This document shows positions 46,980-58,806 of a stretch of 64,000 bases of DNA, piece by piece. Positions within the stretch are counted from its first letter, which is position 1; each line of letters opens with the position of its first letter. The translations under genes and the position numbers were made by a program. Source of the stretch: Platerodrilus igneus. Taxonomy: Eukaryota > Arthropoda > Insecta > Coleoptera > Lycidae. The stretch spans positions 930,001 through 994,000 of the forward strand of contig JARFIW010001452.1 of NCBI GenBank assembly GCA_036346225.1, given 5' to 3'. A model generated the notes under the pieces. The model was not told the DNA's origin, did not search any database, and saw nothing but the letters and a program-made list of their open reading frames with translations.

Positions 46980-48200
46980 CGGATTAACTCGAAAAAGTGT
47001 TATACAATTATCTAAAAGAAACAATTGGAAATATGCTGACTCTTGGAATATGACGCAGTAAGTAGGTGTAGACTAGCTATATAGATATATGAGGCGTAAT
47101 CCAAAGTTTTCTAGCAGAAAACCCGAAGCTATAAGTTTACAACGAGCTACAAAGCTTCAACCGCACCACAGCCAACAAATTTTTTTACAACTTATCTATT
47201 GCGTTCAGTAAATTTTCAAATGATTCTCTACCACAAAACATTTACAGCCTAGATGCAAGAGCCTTAACGACTGTACATAATCCATTAAAAATTATAGGTC
47301 AGAAAAATTTAAAGCAAATCGGACAAGTGACTTCGGGAGGAGTTGATAGGAGGTGAGAGGAGAGAGGAGAGAGGGAGAGGGTAGAGGGATTTTAGTTACA
47401 ACGTGCTGTTTTATTAGTGCCACCAGAAATTCGATACCACCCTTCTTTGTATTTCTGAGAGTTCGTTTTATGGATCGAATGCTTACATGTGCACCTCCAG
47501 AAATAGCAGATAATGTTGCAAAGCGTGGCTGGGTCAATGGAGTTGCTTTTTATCGATATTTTAAAACATTTTCATTGCTGTCATAAAAGTACTCCAGACT
47601 CACCCCTATTATAATATTAGATAATCATGATTCACATACAACCATTGATTCTCTAGAGTTTTGTAAACGCAATGACATTTATTATTGACTTCATCACCTC
47701 GTACTATCGGAAAGTTGCAGTCCCTGGACAAATCTGAGTATGTCACAAAACAAATTTTAGAATAGTATGTAATAACTCGATGATTATGAATCCTGAAAAG
47801 ACAATCACCATACATAAAATTGCCGGTTTATTAGGAAATACTTACCCATTAACAATTACTCCAAATAATATCACAGATGGTTTTAAATTCAATGTAATTT
47901 GGCCATTTAATAGAGAAGTATTATAGATGACTTTCTATCTTCAGCAGCAACGTAGCAGGCCATAAGACTTCAGAAAAGTCTCCAGCCTTGTTAAGTGAAT
48001 ATTCTCCACAGGTTTTTTCAATTGGCTCACACTCACCAGGGCCGCCTATTTCGCAACTATCACAAATGCCTTTTCGTGAACAAGATCCAAAATCCAGTAC
48101 ATCATTAGCTCTTGCATCGTCAATCGACATAGGTCCATCTTCACGATGCACGGTCGTTGAAATAATCGATTTTCAAGGTCCGTAATAAAGGATTTCTATC
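46980..48200 (+). pseudogene. pogo/Tigger-type transposase, decayed
   Basis: Frames with several shifts read as a pogo-class DDE transposase. Visible are a helical region GLTRKSVIQLSKRNNW (46982-47029), YMRRNPKFSSRKPEAISLQR (47088-47145), IGQKNLKQIGQVTSGG, LVTTCCFISATRNSIPPFFV (47392-47451), GWVNGVAFYRYFKTF, LDNHDSHTTIDSLEFCKRND (47627-47684, second catalytic D), a frameshifted third D region, the C-terminal TITPNNITDGFKFNVIWPFN (47854-47913) and a Ser/Pro-rich tail to about 48185. It is a separate lineage from the Tigger at 12756. A G/A-rich insertion near 47350-47385 breaks the frame. No element ends were identified. Confidence 0.85.
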
Positions 48201-49752
48201 TAAAAGTAATTGTAACATAGTTTGAAGCACACAATTATTCAGTAGGATGTCGTCTATCAGAAAATTGGAGTAATTTCATAACCAGATGGTGGTGTTTAAC
48301 AAAATTCGTACAGTCTAGTAAAATCGATTATGTTGAAGTAAATATGGTTCCACGTCCAGATGTTACTTTATTATTGTGTTGTTTGCTGATTTCTGAGACA
48401 ACAACTTGCTGCCATATGGAATATTAGTAAGATAAATATCCACTTACTTTTCTAATGAGGTGGGTGAGTAAGTTTTGCACATAAGTATGCAACGTTTGTT
48501 TTTGGGAATATTTGCTTGATTTAATACAATATTAAGTTATAGTCATGTACTATATATACAAGCACAGATCTATGGTTGCTATTTAGGGAATTTGATTTGA
48601 ATTCGAGCTTAACTTGAACTCAAATATCATAATGTTTTGTAATGTTAAAATATGAATTATGAGTTATTGAGGTTCAATTTTAGTATATTTGCTGACTGTG
48701 GTAATCTATAAAAACTTTTATTTTAAAGAATTACTAATATTGTAAGTTATAACTACATTGATCAATTTTTATTGTTAAATTTCATATAAATTCAATAACT
48801 TGAGAATTGAAAAACATAACATGTTTCTATTTATACAATTGGGAGGATAATTATTAAAGAAGTGGCGATTACGTTATCGTAAGGTTTAAGCAGCCGTTTT
48901 TTTTATATTTATCTTGAGGAACACAATCTAGTTATAATGCAGTTTAGTATTGTTGACTAATGTTACATTCATTAAATGTTAATAATAGCAAAACTCTGCA
49001 ACCTTTTTATAACACATTTTTGTATATCTTTTTAAATAAAGTAAACACACTGAAGTAGAGGATATGGGGGTTTCCCGTACAGCGCAGCCGCCTCAGCACC
49101 ACGCATATGGAGGTGGAGGTAGAGGTTCCGCACAGGGGATCCCGCTTGTGTGCTCCGAACGATTTTATAACTAACCTAGATCAGCACTACTGTTACTTAA
49201 ATCATCCCTTTTGCTCTCCACCGCTAAAAATCGATAAACTTACCCTTAAAATATTCGAGGTACCTCTCGGCGCCTATCGACTCCGCACGACTTTTATTTC
49301 CCAACTTTTTAATTGTTTACCCTAAGATCAACACTTATTGAGTTACAACCCCTAAACCCAAATTTTCTAACTTTTTAATTTATAAATGTTTTCTCAGCGT
49401 GTAAGGCACTTGATGGGTGAAAATTTTCTTGGAAGTCCTCACTCGACACCCTTTAATCTAGAACTAATCCCTAATTTAAACGAATATTCCTTGTGCACAC
49501 CATTTCCGATAATGCGGTTTTTGCATTCGTCGTATCCGCAAACAGTTTTTAAAAAATTTTCGGCCAAACTGCATATATTTCGGACCCACCTTCACGTCGC
49601 CGCAATTACTTCTAACGTGGTTAGCATCTTTGGCGAACTGTATTATTTTGGTTTTGAACTGAAAATTGCAAAACATAGTCAGTTTTTATAATTCAATTTT
49701 AGTACAAGCACCATTTTAGTACACGATTTGAATGACTGTTTACATGCCAATA
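48201..49752. other. Unassigned DNA
   Basis: AT-rich to about 49050, then a less AT-biased stretch to 49700 with open frames (49107-49325, 49386-49691) that show no recognisable motif and no splice context. Confidence 0.4.
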
Positions 49753-50055
49753 CATTTGATTTTCCAATGCTCCACGCGAAGGTACTGCATTGGCCAGGGA
49801 GCGGGGTTCTTTTACCTCAAAATGTTTAATTTTTCGAAATTTTACTATTTTAAGCAAGGTAAGGTTCCTCAACATGCCTGACAAAACACACACACACACA
49901 CACGTGACCTACATTTTACCTCTTATCCGAACGAGGGCGTATTTTTATGAAGTATGCTTGTCTAACATTTTTCAAGCGGTTCGTATCAGAAATCGAACAC
50001 GGGACCTTAGAATCAGCAGTCATACGCGCGCTTGTCCGGTCCACGGAGTCGCCTA
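49753..50055 (-). mobile_element. SINE copy, minus orientation, diverged
   Basis: A member of the main SINE family with tail (CCAATGCTCCACGCGAAGG), central block (decayed to CCTCAACATGCC), a CA-rich stretch, and a decayed head (B box GTTCGATTTCTG, A box region near 50030-50050). A clear target duplication was not found. It ends about 75 bases before the large palindrome. Confidence 0.85.
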
Positions 50056-50131
50056 CTGGTCTTATGCCGCCCAACAGATCGAACCACAGTTCGATATTGT
50101 GATAATGCGAATTCGTGGATACTTCATAAAT

Positions 50132-51815
50132 GGATAAGCTATGATCGTACGAGGCCAGAAAACCGGTTTTCTTATGGGATTTCACATGGAAAATTTTAAA
50201 ATCCAACAGGACCATTTTTTTTAGTTCCAAAGGTCATTCACCCCATTTCTCGCGTGACCCCTACGTGCCAGTTTTACATGACCCTATGAAGTCAAATCCT
50301 CACCACATGATTCTCAAAACGCTCTGCATTTACCCGTAAATAAGTTATATTAGTTCTGGCACAGTAAAACACTCCACATCACTCCACATCCCTCCACCCA
50401 CCTCCACATTCCACCACATCCTCCAAATCCCTCCACATCCCTCCACCCAACTCCACTTCGCTTTACCTCCCTCCACATCACTCCACATCCCTGCACATCA
50501 CTCCACATCACTCCACATCACTCCACATCACTCCACATAACTCCACATCACTCCACATCACTTCACATCATTACAGATCACTTCACATCCCTCTACAAAA
50601 TTTTGTACCCGTGGTGCAAAAAAATCGTAAAATCTGCACAATAATTTTTTCCAACTAAGTATCTTTTAGCCCCAGATCTGGCTAATTTAGTTAAATTCTA
50701 ATTTACCTTTATTTTACAGTATACTCTTTCACCAAATATCCCCACATCCAGTAACAATATTAAATAACATTGTCATTATAAATCTGGACAATAGTTTTTT
50801 TCGACTAATCATTTTTAGTCTACGGTATGGATCCTGCTCACGACACCCTAATCTGGTCCGTCGGACCCTGGCAATTTTTGTACCTTTTAAGGTTATTCAT
50901 TCTAGGATCACGTGAGGTCATTATGCACAACCTTTCACCTTCACTTTTCAAGTCGGGCGGCAGGCGGGTACCCACCAGCCCGCCCGACTTGAAAAGTGAA
51001 AGGCTGTCAATGATGACGTCACGTGATTCTAAAATGAATAACCTTGAGGGTTACAAAAATTGCCAGTTCCGACGGTACATTTCAGAGTGTCGACAGCACG
51101 ATCCATGTTGAAGTCTAAAATGACTGGTTGAAGAAAACTATTGTGCAGATTTAAGATGGCAATGTTATTAATACCGTTACTGAATGTGCAAATATTTGGT
51201 TAATATGGTGGAAGGGTATACTGTAAGATAAAGGCAAATTAAAATTTAATTAAATTAGCCATGCCTGGAGCTAAAAAATGCTAAGTTGAAAAAAACTATT
51301 TTGCAGATTTTAAGATTCTTTTTGCACCACGGGCACAAAAATTTGTAAAATGAACCTTAGAATTTCCTATTTTTCCGATTTTTGTGCCAGAACATACATA
51401 GTTTACCTGGGAGGGATGTGGAGTAATCTGGAGTGATGTGGAGTGATGTGGAGTCATGTGGAGGGATATGGAGTGATGTGGATGGAGGTGGAGGGAGGTG
51501 GAGGTGGTGGAGGGATGTGGAGGAATGTGCAGATGGGTGGAAAATGTGGTGAGATTGGAAGTGATGTAGAATGATTTACTGTGCTAGAACTAACATAGCT
51601 TATCTACAGATAAGTGCAGGGGGTTTTGGGAACCATGTGGTGAGGATTTGACGTCATAGGATCATGTGAGACTGGCGCGTAGGGGTCACGCTAGAGAAGG
51701 GGTGAATGACCTTTGGAACTAAAAAAATGTTTTTTTTGGACCTTTGAGTTTCCCATGTCAAATCCCATAAAATACCGGTTTTCTGGACTCGTACGCGTAC
51801 GAACATGGTTTATCT
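50132..51815. mobile_element. Large foldback element: 1.7-kb palindrome
   Basis: Two arms of about 840 bases are reverse complements around a centre at 50969/50970 (GGGTACCC). The outer ends share ATCGTACGAGGCCAGAAAACC-type sequence. Each arm carries a minisatellite: TCCACATCAC units at 50365-50595 and the complementary GGAGTGATGT units at 51410-51575. Around the centre is a near-perfect hairpin, CTTTTCAAGTCGGGCGG against CCGCCCGACTTGAAAAG. The arms differ by scattered substitutions and indels, so this is an old or fast-diverging structure rather than an assembly fold. No transposase is present. Superfamily unknown. Confidence 0.85.
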
Positions 51816-52414
51816 TATCTTATTCATACTTTTTTAGATAATATGCAGTTCTGTCTACCAGTTAATGTATCTCTTTGTGGAACTCTCACATCCGTTGTAA
51901 TGTCATAATCACTAAAACCTATTGTTACTTTGTTTGTTTTTGTGCGGTAAAAGACGTCCATAAATCCTGTTCCTATTTGTAAACCATCGAATGCGTGGTA
52001 CATAACAGTTCTCGGTTAAACATCTGCGGTAGGGAAAATCTACAAATCTCGAACAGTGTTTTAATTTGTCGAAGGTTGCAGTTTTCTCGCACAGGTTTAT
52101 AGCTGAAGCAGTACAGCATCCCATGGCTGCCGTAAAATCTACACATGTAAAACATTCTATTTAAACCTCATGTGAGTTCTCGCTCAACATAATTGGCCAT
52201 GTAGTAAATAGGTAGCAAACCTATTTACCACTTTTTCGAAATCCGCGAACATATTGTTTGCACGCACTGCAGTTTTCAAATATTAATTAAAATATATGCA
52301 GTTTGTTGCAAGCATACGATGTCGAAGAAAATAGTTTAAGGTTATATGGGAAAACCGAAACAAATTTCTGCATTAACAGCTACAAATGTTTTGATTAGAT
52401 CCAATTTACACTTT
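51816..52414 (-). pseudogene. Unassigned coding remnant
   Basis: On the minus strand, 52010 to about 51836 is open for some 60 codons: RTVMYHAFDGLQIGTGFMDV, FYRTKTNKVTIGFSDYDITT, DVRVPQRDTLTGRQ, ending in TGA. Upstream (52155-52010) the other two frames are open but give less convincing protein. The composition looks like real protein rather than noise, but I do not recognise the family. It may belong with the Cys-rich frame at 52415-52587. Confidence 0.3.
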
Positions 52415-52587
52415 TTCATAACAACGTAATATTCCTGAATTCTTCGTGAAAAACCAATGCAGCACTGTAGCATTCGATTGCGTTCTTCATATTTTTGCAG
52501 CTTGCACATTCATTACTACATTCCGTCAGCTTGCTATTTAAAATACAGCAAAACCTTTTCAAAACAGCAACGTATTGTTCAGACATT
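52415..52587 (-). CDS. Small Cys-rich open frame, unknown
   Basis: A 57-codon ATG frame on the minus strand begins MSEQYVAVLKRFCC and contains six cysteines, including a CSNECASCKNMKNAIEC segment, ending NITLL-stop. Codon use is less AT-driven than the surroundings. I do not recognise it and see no signal peptide. It could be a first exon, part of a mobile-element protein together with the remnant at 51836-52010, or chance. Confidence 0.25.
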
Positions 52588-54659
52588 TTACTTTTACTTT
52601 AAACGAACAGCGCTCTAGCGCGATCAGAATTATCAGAGGGTAATATCCTGTCGACGCAAGTTTAATATTCGATCACCCTGCCCAACTCACACTCTTCTAG
52701 AATTTTTAAAATCATAGTCCTTCTATTGGTCATCCTCGCAACATGGATAACGCGAACCATGGTGCACCTATTGGTTCTCGCAATTTTAAGTGTAACGTTC
52801 CGTTTATTTTGTTACCTTATATTATAGAAATATGTATATAAAGTCAATTAGTTTGTGTAAATAATTCCTCAGTTTAAAATATAACAAAGAGCGCATTGCC
52901 CGCCATCCCTTCATAATTTCGACAGTTTTTTGGAGGTATTCAAGACGGCCGAGGTCTGTGACGTTTAGGAGTTAAATTTGTCAAGTTGAGTTTGTGACAG
53001 AAATTAAATCGCTTAAAGCGGATTTATTCAGTTTTTACATGAAATATGTAGTTACAATATCATAGTTAATCGATCGTTTATTTTGGTAGTTCATGGGAAG
53101 TTATAATACAAGTGCCGAGTTTTGATTGTTGATCTTCGCTAATAACGTCACGTGCTGCACGTGGTTAATCATTCTGTTGTAGGTTGAGGCATCCTCTTTT
53201 GTTGTTTACGTTTTAGAAGTATTAATTAATGCCAATGAATTTGGGAGTTACTGTCTGGAGGATGAATGGAAATCTCGTTACGGTTGCGGTAGGCCCGTAA
53301 TTATAACCCAGTTGTTGGGGATCAAGTAATAGATTAATTGTCACGTGTTTGAAAGTAGAAAACTCGACACTCTCACAGTGTTGACTGGTTTTATCCACCT
53401 TACAAGGTAAGCGACTGTATTCGTAGATTTTACAGTGCAGCCCCAAATACGTCGATTATAATTGAATGTTTGTGTAATTAAACTAAGCACAACCCGTACA
53501 TGAAGTTGTGTTAATCCCTTATCACCGAGTCCTAAAGTGTGTGCGCTTTATTGATACTTTACCGTTATCGTGAACAACAAACACATTAATCAGTATAAAT
53601 AGTTAAACCCTATTATTTCCAATTAACGTAATATTTAAGACAGTTGTACTGGTACTTCCAGATATTCAAAATTATTTTGATTACATATTTGCTGAATTAA
53701 GATCACAATTTACATTTTGAATTGAAAGTTATTGTTGCCGTTAAGTTAGTTAGCGTAGGGTTGCATTCACACGGCGTCCTACGCATTACGTTTCAAATAT
53801 TTTATTAGTTACTGTGTAAGTAGAGAAAGTGGGGGTGTCCTGTGCACTCAACTCCACCTTAATTTTATTACACATTGCTTTACTGGCCAGTAAACCTTAT
53901 AGCAATAATAATTGTATGCCATTTACTTTATCGACAATATAACTTGTGGTAATGTTTACATTTACTTGGTCATATATGTATGTGCCATATTTGTTTATGT
54001 AACCAACCCATGTATTTATTTCAGTCGTTGGGATTTGTTAATGGAATTAAGTAAAGTTGTCTACGTGCATTATTTTAGTAAGAAGTTTATGTTAGTAGGG
54101 TGAATTCAACCTCTCTACTCTGCGAGATTTTCTGAGGATTTTGTGTTAAATATTGAGCTGCAAGGAGTCTACCGACCAGTGACGAGATTCTCCTTTTGTC
54201 ATCGAGCATTGTGACATTACTGGTGGTGCCCACCCGATTTTTGACGTTTTACCGAATTTACATCTCATTATAATTGTCATCTTAGGGCATTTAGCAATCC
54301 CAATCTACGACTTTTGTCTGACCTACCCCTCACCGGCTGGAGCTAGGCCATTCACGGGTCCCGATCCGTCCCTTGGTGTCGTAGTGCTGAATTGGCCCGT
54401 AACAAAAGTTTAAAAATTAAAATGTTCAGGATGTGTCGAAATAAAAATCATGTTGTGTTAAAAAAAATTGCACCGTTTGGTTCTCATACTTAGTGCTTAA
54501 TCTTGTTCTGGTGCCTTCGGCAATTTTCAGGTGATTCCGTAATGTATATTAGGCAACCACACGAGAGCAAATCCTTTAGTTATGACTTAGTTTTCTTACA
54601 AACGTCTCCAAAGTCTTATAGAGCAGTTTTTGGTTTGTACTCAAATGGGACCTGCAAAC
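52588..54659. other. Unassigned DNA
   Basis: No supported gene or repeat. A weakly GC-richer patch at 54280-54400 has no open frame of note. Confidence 0.4.
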
Positions 54660-54960
54660 GCTTTTAATTGCAATTTCGGTTACGTCCCTCTACCAGTAAG
54701 GATTACCCTCATGCCTCACCAAGTGAAACAGCACGGCACAAGCTCATTCGGTTAAACGAATAGAAAAAACTATGACTGTGAGTACTGCGACATTATCTTT
54801 ACCAAAAGGGACAATTTATAGAAGCATCAGGTTAAGCAGCATGGCGTAACCTCGACAACATTGAGGGATACAAATTCGCCTTTATTGACGGTTGCTGAAT
54901 CTACTCTAAAACAACAACTTGGTATAAGGTGCAATGTGGGTGATGTTGAGGTGACTAAAT
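54660..54960 (+). pseudogene. C2H2 zinc-finger remnant
   Basis: The plus strand reads YDCEYCDIIFTKRDNL, stop, KHQVKQHG (about 54769-54846), which fits a C2H2 finger (C-x2-C-x12-H-x4-H) with one in-frame TAG. An earlier HQVKQHG repeats the same finger end near 54717, so at least two fingers were present. After the finger comes TLKQQLGIRCNVGDVEVTKS. No start or splice signals are visible. The protein family is unknown. Confidence 0.45.
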
Positions 54961-54984
54961 CTGCGTACGCTGCTCACCTACGGA

Positions 54985-55085
54985 TTGAATGTCGGTGACC
55001 CGGAACCAAAATAGTCTGAACTAATACCTTAGCCACAATTCTCCAAAAGCCCGAACTAACTTGATGACCCGAACTGATCAAGTAA
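54985..55085. repeat. Relic resembling hAT minisatellite arms
   Basis: GGTGACCCGGAAC, then CCCGAACTAACTTGATGACC, then CCCGAACTGATCAAG recall the GACCCGG units of the element at 40332-41156. Only a short stretch is recognisable and no ends were found. Confidence 0.4.
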
Positions 55086-55554
55086 CCGAAAGACACAGTA
55101 GTTCAAGTTAATCCATAGGTGTACCATTCTGAAAACGCAAATTAAATACGGGAATGCAAAACATTAATGTGACCCGAGTATCTAAATAATGAAAAAGTGG
55201 ATGCATTCTATGGCAGTAGATTAATATTATTTATTGTTTTCCATCTTTAATCTTTCAGCTTTGTACAATCCGTGTTGCCTAAAAATGTCAAAGAACCAAA
55301 AATCAATAATCTCCTAATTGACTTGCGTGCATTTTCATAGTAATTAAGGCAAAAGCTATACATTGCATTGCTTTCGTAAAAATTTTTGTTCACGCTCGCA
55401 ACTGTCCATGCTCTAATTTCTCAAAATTGTCACACAAATGTTGAATCAATATTAATTGATGCTAGAAAATATATTTTTATTTAATATTTTCGTTGTCAAT
55501 ATTTAATGAAAGAGGCCGACTTGTGGGATAGTTCTCTAAACTAATTTGAGGACT

Positions 55555-58500
55555 GCGGCTCTTTCGGTACTTAGAGTGGCAGAGACCTTAGGGATAGGTA
55601 TGGCACTATAAGACATACTACTGCAATGTGGAAGGCAACAGTAAACGACTACATTACCTCCCAAATACACAGGGTACTAAAACAGTACTAAAAAATTATA
55701 ACATTCCTTGGGGTAAAAGATTCCGAAGTTAGAATAGTCTCCCGTTCGGAACTCCCGGAGGGGACTACTTCGAAGAATGTGATCGGCAAGCTCAATAACG
55801 AGAAAAAAAGAAGCGGGACATTTTGCGAGTCGGGGGATAGAATGTTAGACGCTTGAGGCAGATAGGCAAGCTAAAGAGCTTGAAAATTAAAATGGATAGG
55901 CTAGTATTAAATATAGTAGCGATTAACGAAGTTCGGTGCCCAGAGGCCGTAGATTTTTTGAACGGAAAGTTTAAGATAAAGGAAGGAAATTTAGGTGGGA
56001 GAATAGTAATGCGGAAAAGGATAGGGCACTGTGTAGAAAATTAATTACAAAAGAACGAAAGAGTACACATAGGGAGATTAGAACCTAAATCAGTTATTAC
56101 AGTAATAATACAAGTATACATCCCCATCTCTAGCTTCAGTTAGGCATAAGTGGAAGCGATATACATAGATATCGAAGGTATACTAAGATTAGTAGATTAA
56201 CAATTCGAGAGATTTTAATGCAGCGGTAGTTGAGAGCAGGTAGGGAGCGATATCAGGTTTATTTGGGTTCGGCACGAGAAACGCTAAGGGAATAAGCGTG
56301 GTAGGATTTTGCTACAAAAACCAAATAATTATCACAAAAACACTACTTCAAAATCGTGCTAGAGGACGATTCACGTGGGCAATGCCAGGAGATATAGAAA
56401 GATACCAAACAGATTACATTCTTGTTAGTTAACGGTTTATGAATGAAATAAAGGACTGTCGAAGCTGCCCAGAAGCAGATATAAATAGTGGTCATTACAT
56501 AGTGATTATGAAAGCCGCGTTCAAATTTAAAAGTTTGAAAAAAGAAACAAAAAACAGCACTTTGACTTTTAGAAACTAAAAGATAAAAATCTCCAAAAAA
56601 ATTGAAAAATAGTGAAACAAATTAGTGAGAGACGTCGAGAAAATTTCTGATACTAGGGAAATAGAACCAAAATGAAATAACATTATATCCAGACAGAGAC
56701 ACAGCGGTTAAAGATATTTTTGGGTATAAACAAGAACAAAATAAGAAACCATGAGTAACAAAGAATATTGTGAGTTTAGTAGAAGTAAGGCGAAAATACA
56801 AAAACAGACTAGGCAAAGCAGGAAAGCAGAGAGATAAAGCCATCAAATGGAAAAGTATTTGCAAATGCAGTAAAGCTAAAAAATAACGAATCGATAAAAA
56901 GTATAAAGAGTTGTGATTTGTTTTGTACTTTCCTTAAACTTTTTTTGTATTAAACAAAGTTTTTAAAATTGTCTTTATTTACGATTCGATCCATGACCTC
57001 GGATGGTTGTCAAACTATTTTGACAACGATCCCAAGTCACTTTTTTTTCTTAAACTATCTGGGACCGTTGTCAGAATAATTTGACAACGATCCTAGGTCA
57101 TGATTCAAAACGTAAATAAAGATAATTTTTAAAACTCGGTGTGGTTTAAGAAAAAAAGCGCAAAGAGATACAGACTAAGATGGAAATGGGAACGACACGC
57201 GAAGCATACAAACTAATTAGAATTAATTTTAGGGATGTACAACCGTTTAGCAAAAATATAAGGGGCGCGATAGGAAACACCATTATAAAAAATGTAGAGA
57301 AAGTGGTTAGATGGCAAGAATATATAAATAATTAGATGCAGAGCAGGAACTAGCAACACTAGAACAGGAATCAGACATTGAAAATGATGACTTAGAATAG
57401 TCTATTATTAGAGATGAATTTGAAGTAGCGTTAAAGGGTCTGAAAAATAATATGGCGCCGGATATAGACAAGGTGCAAGCAGAAACTCTAAAAACCGTTG
57501 GACAAACAGTAACATAATGTCTTTTCCAATTTGTAAGCTATATGTATGAGACAAGCAAGATACCCAAAGATTTCAAACGTAACATTACAATCACTGTACC
57601 AAGAAAGAGATATGTGAAAATTTCCAAACAAAAAGTATAACAGTACACGTGACGAAGATATTATCTGTAATTGTACAAAGACGCTTAGACAAACAAGCTG
57701 AAGCTATCTAGAAAAGACCAAGGTGAAACAGAAGAACACGGGAGGCCATTTTAGTTCTAAGGGTGATAATGGAGAAAACAATAAAAATGGATGAGAAGTG
57801 TATATAGGGTCTGTAGATCGGAAAAAGCATTCGGCAATGTTAAATCAGAAAAAAAGGTAGAAATACTCAAAAAGATTGGAACGGGTTATAGGGATAGACG
57901 AATAGTACATAGCTTGTACAAAGAGTAAATAGCTGTAATAGCATTAGAGCACGAGCGTAGAGAAATAAATATTAGGAAAGGTGTGAAACAAGGAAGCGAG
58001 CTATTCCCGTTAATTTTTAACTGTACATAGAAGAGGTAGTGAATACAGTCAGATGCAAAAAGACATTTGGAAATATTATGCAGGGACAAACGACTAGTAC
58101 GGTTAAATTTGTAGATGATATAGTGGTATTAGCTTTTGGTAAGGAAGAGTTAGAAGCAGCTCTTGATGAAATGGAAACTATTGATAGAGAGATGAGGTAT
58201 GAAAATTAACAAAAATAAAACTGAAGTACTAGTATATAAAGGACGGAGAGTAATTAAAAAACAAGAATATAAATAGGAAACGAGGACATACAAGAGACAA
58301 TAGATATCTGCTACTTAGGAAGCCAAATAACGCAAGATGGGAAAGTGTAAGCGTATAAAAGAAAAGAATTGGTACAAGGCCGTGACGTATCTAACAAGAA
58401 ACTGCAGCTGATATGTGTGGAACACCGCACTGTATGGCTGTGAAATGTGAACAGTAGGAGACGCTGACAGGAAAAAGATAGATACCTTTACAATGTGGGT

Positions 58501-58806
58501 CTTGCAAGGTATGATGATGATATCAAGCATAGGGAAAATTAAAAACAAAGAGGTTCTAAAAATTCTAGGGAAGAAAGATGTATGTGGAAAACAAAAAAAA
58601 ATAGGAGAAATGGAATGATATTACACGTTCTACGGCATGGCGGAATAATGTGGAATATGTTAGAAGCAGAAAAAGATGCATATCTAGATGGTTATTACGC
58701 AGAGATACTGAAAGATGTAGACTGTGGAAATTTCAAGGATTGTGTAGGCTTGCTCAGAATAGGAAGTACACGTCTAACCAGTTTCAGGACTAAAGACCTA
58801 ATGATG
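55555..58806 (+). mobile_element. LINE, near full-length decayed copy B
   Basis: Same family and orientation as copy A. It starts at the same point (CGGTACTTAGAGTGGCAGAG) and ends in CTAATGATGATGA near 58806. Endonuclease residues IVAINEVRCPEAVDF are readable at 55911-55957 in an open segment (55853-56044). Further on are the linker, RT blocks and the catalytic box as FVDDIVVLAF (58108-58137, DD retained), CYLGSQITQDGK (58308-58343) and the C-terminal YAEILKDVDCGNFK. A MITE interrupts it at 56925-57150. Sharing both ends with copy A puts the intact element at about 3 kb once inserts are removed. Confidence 0.87.
56925..57150. mobile_element. Foldback MITE inserted in LINE copy B
   Basis: The two halves are reverse complements: the left contains GTCTTTATTTACGATTCGAT and CCATGACCTCGGATGG; the right contains the matching CCTAGGTCATGATTC and CGTAAATAAAGATAA. 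The LINE resumes on the right, and similar LINE sequence (AAAAAGTATAAAGAG and AAAAAAGCGCAAAGAG) lies on both sides, suggesting a target duplication of up to about 15 bases. No coding capacity. Confidence 0.82.

Noticed and set aside
49107..49691. Possible exons in a less AT-rich stretch
   Set aside because: Open frames lack motifs, and no paired acceptor and donor of good quality delimit them.
50827..51111. 94-codon open frame across the centre of the large palindrome
   Set aside because: It is created by the palindrome itself, repeats the two arms in sense and antisense, and has no recognisable motif.
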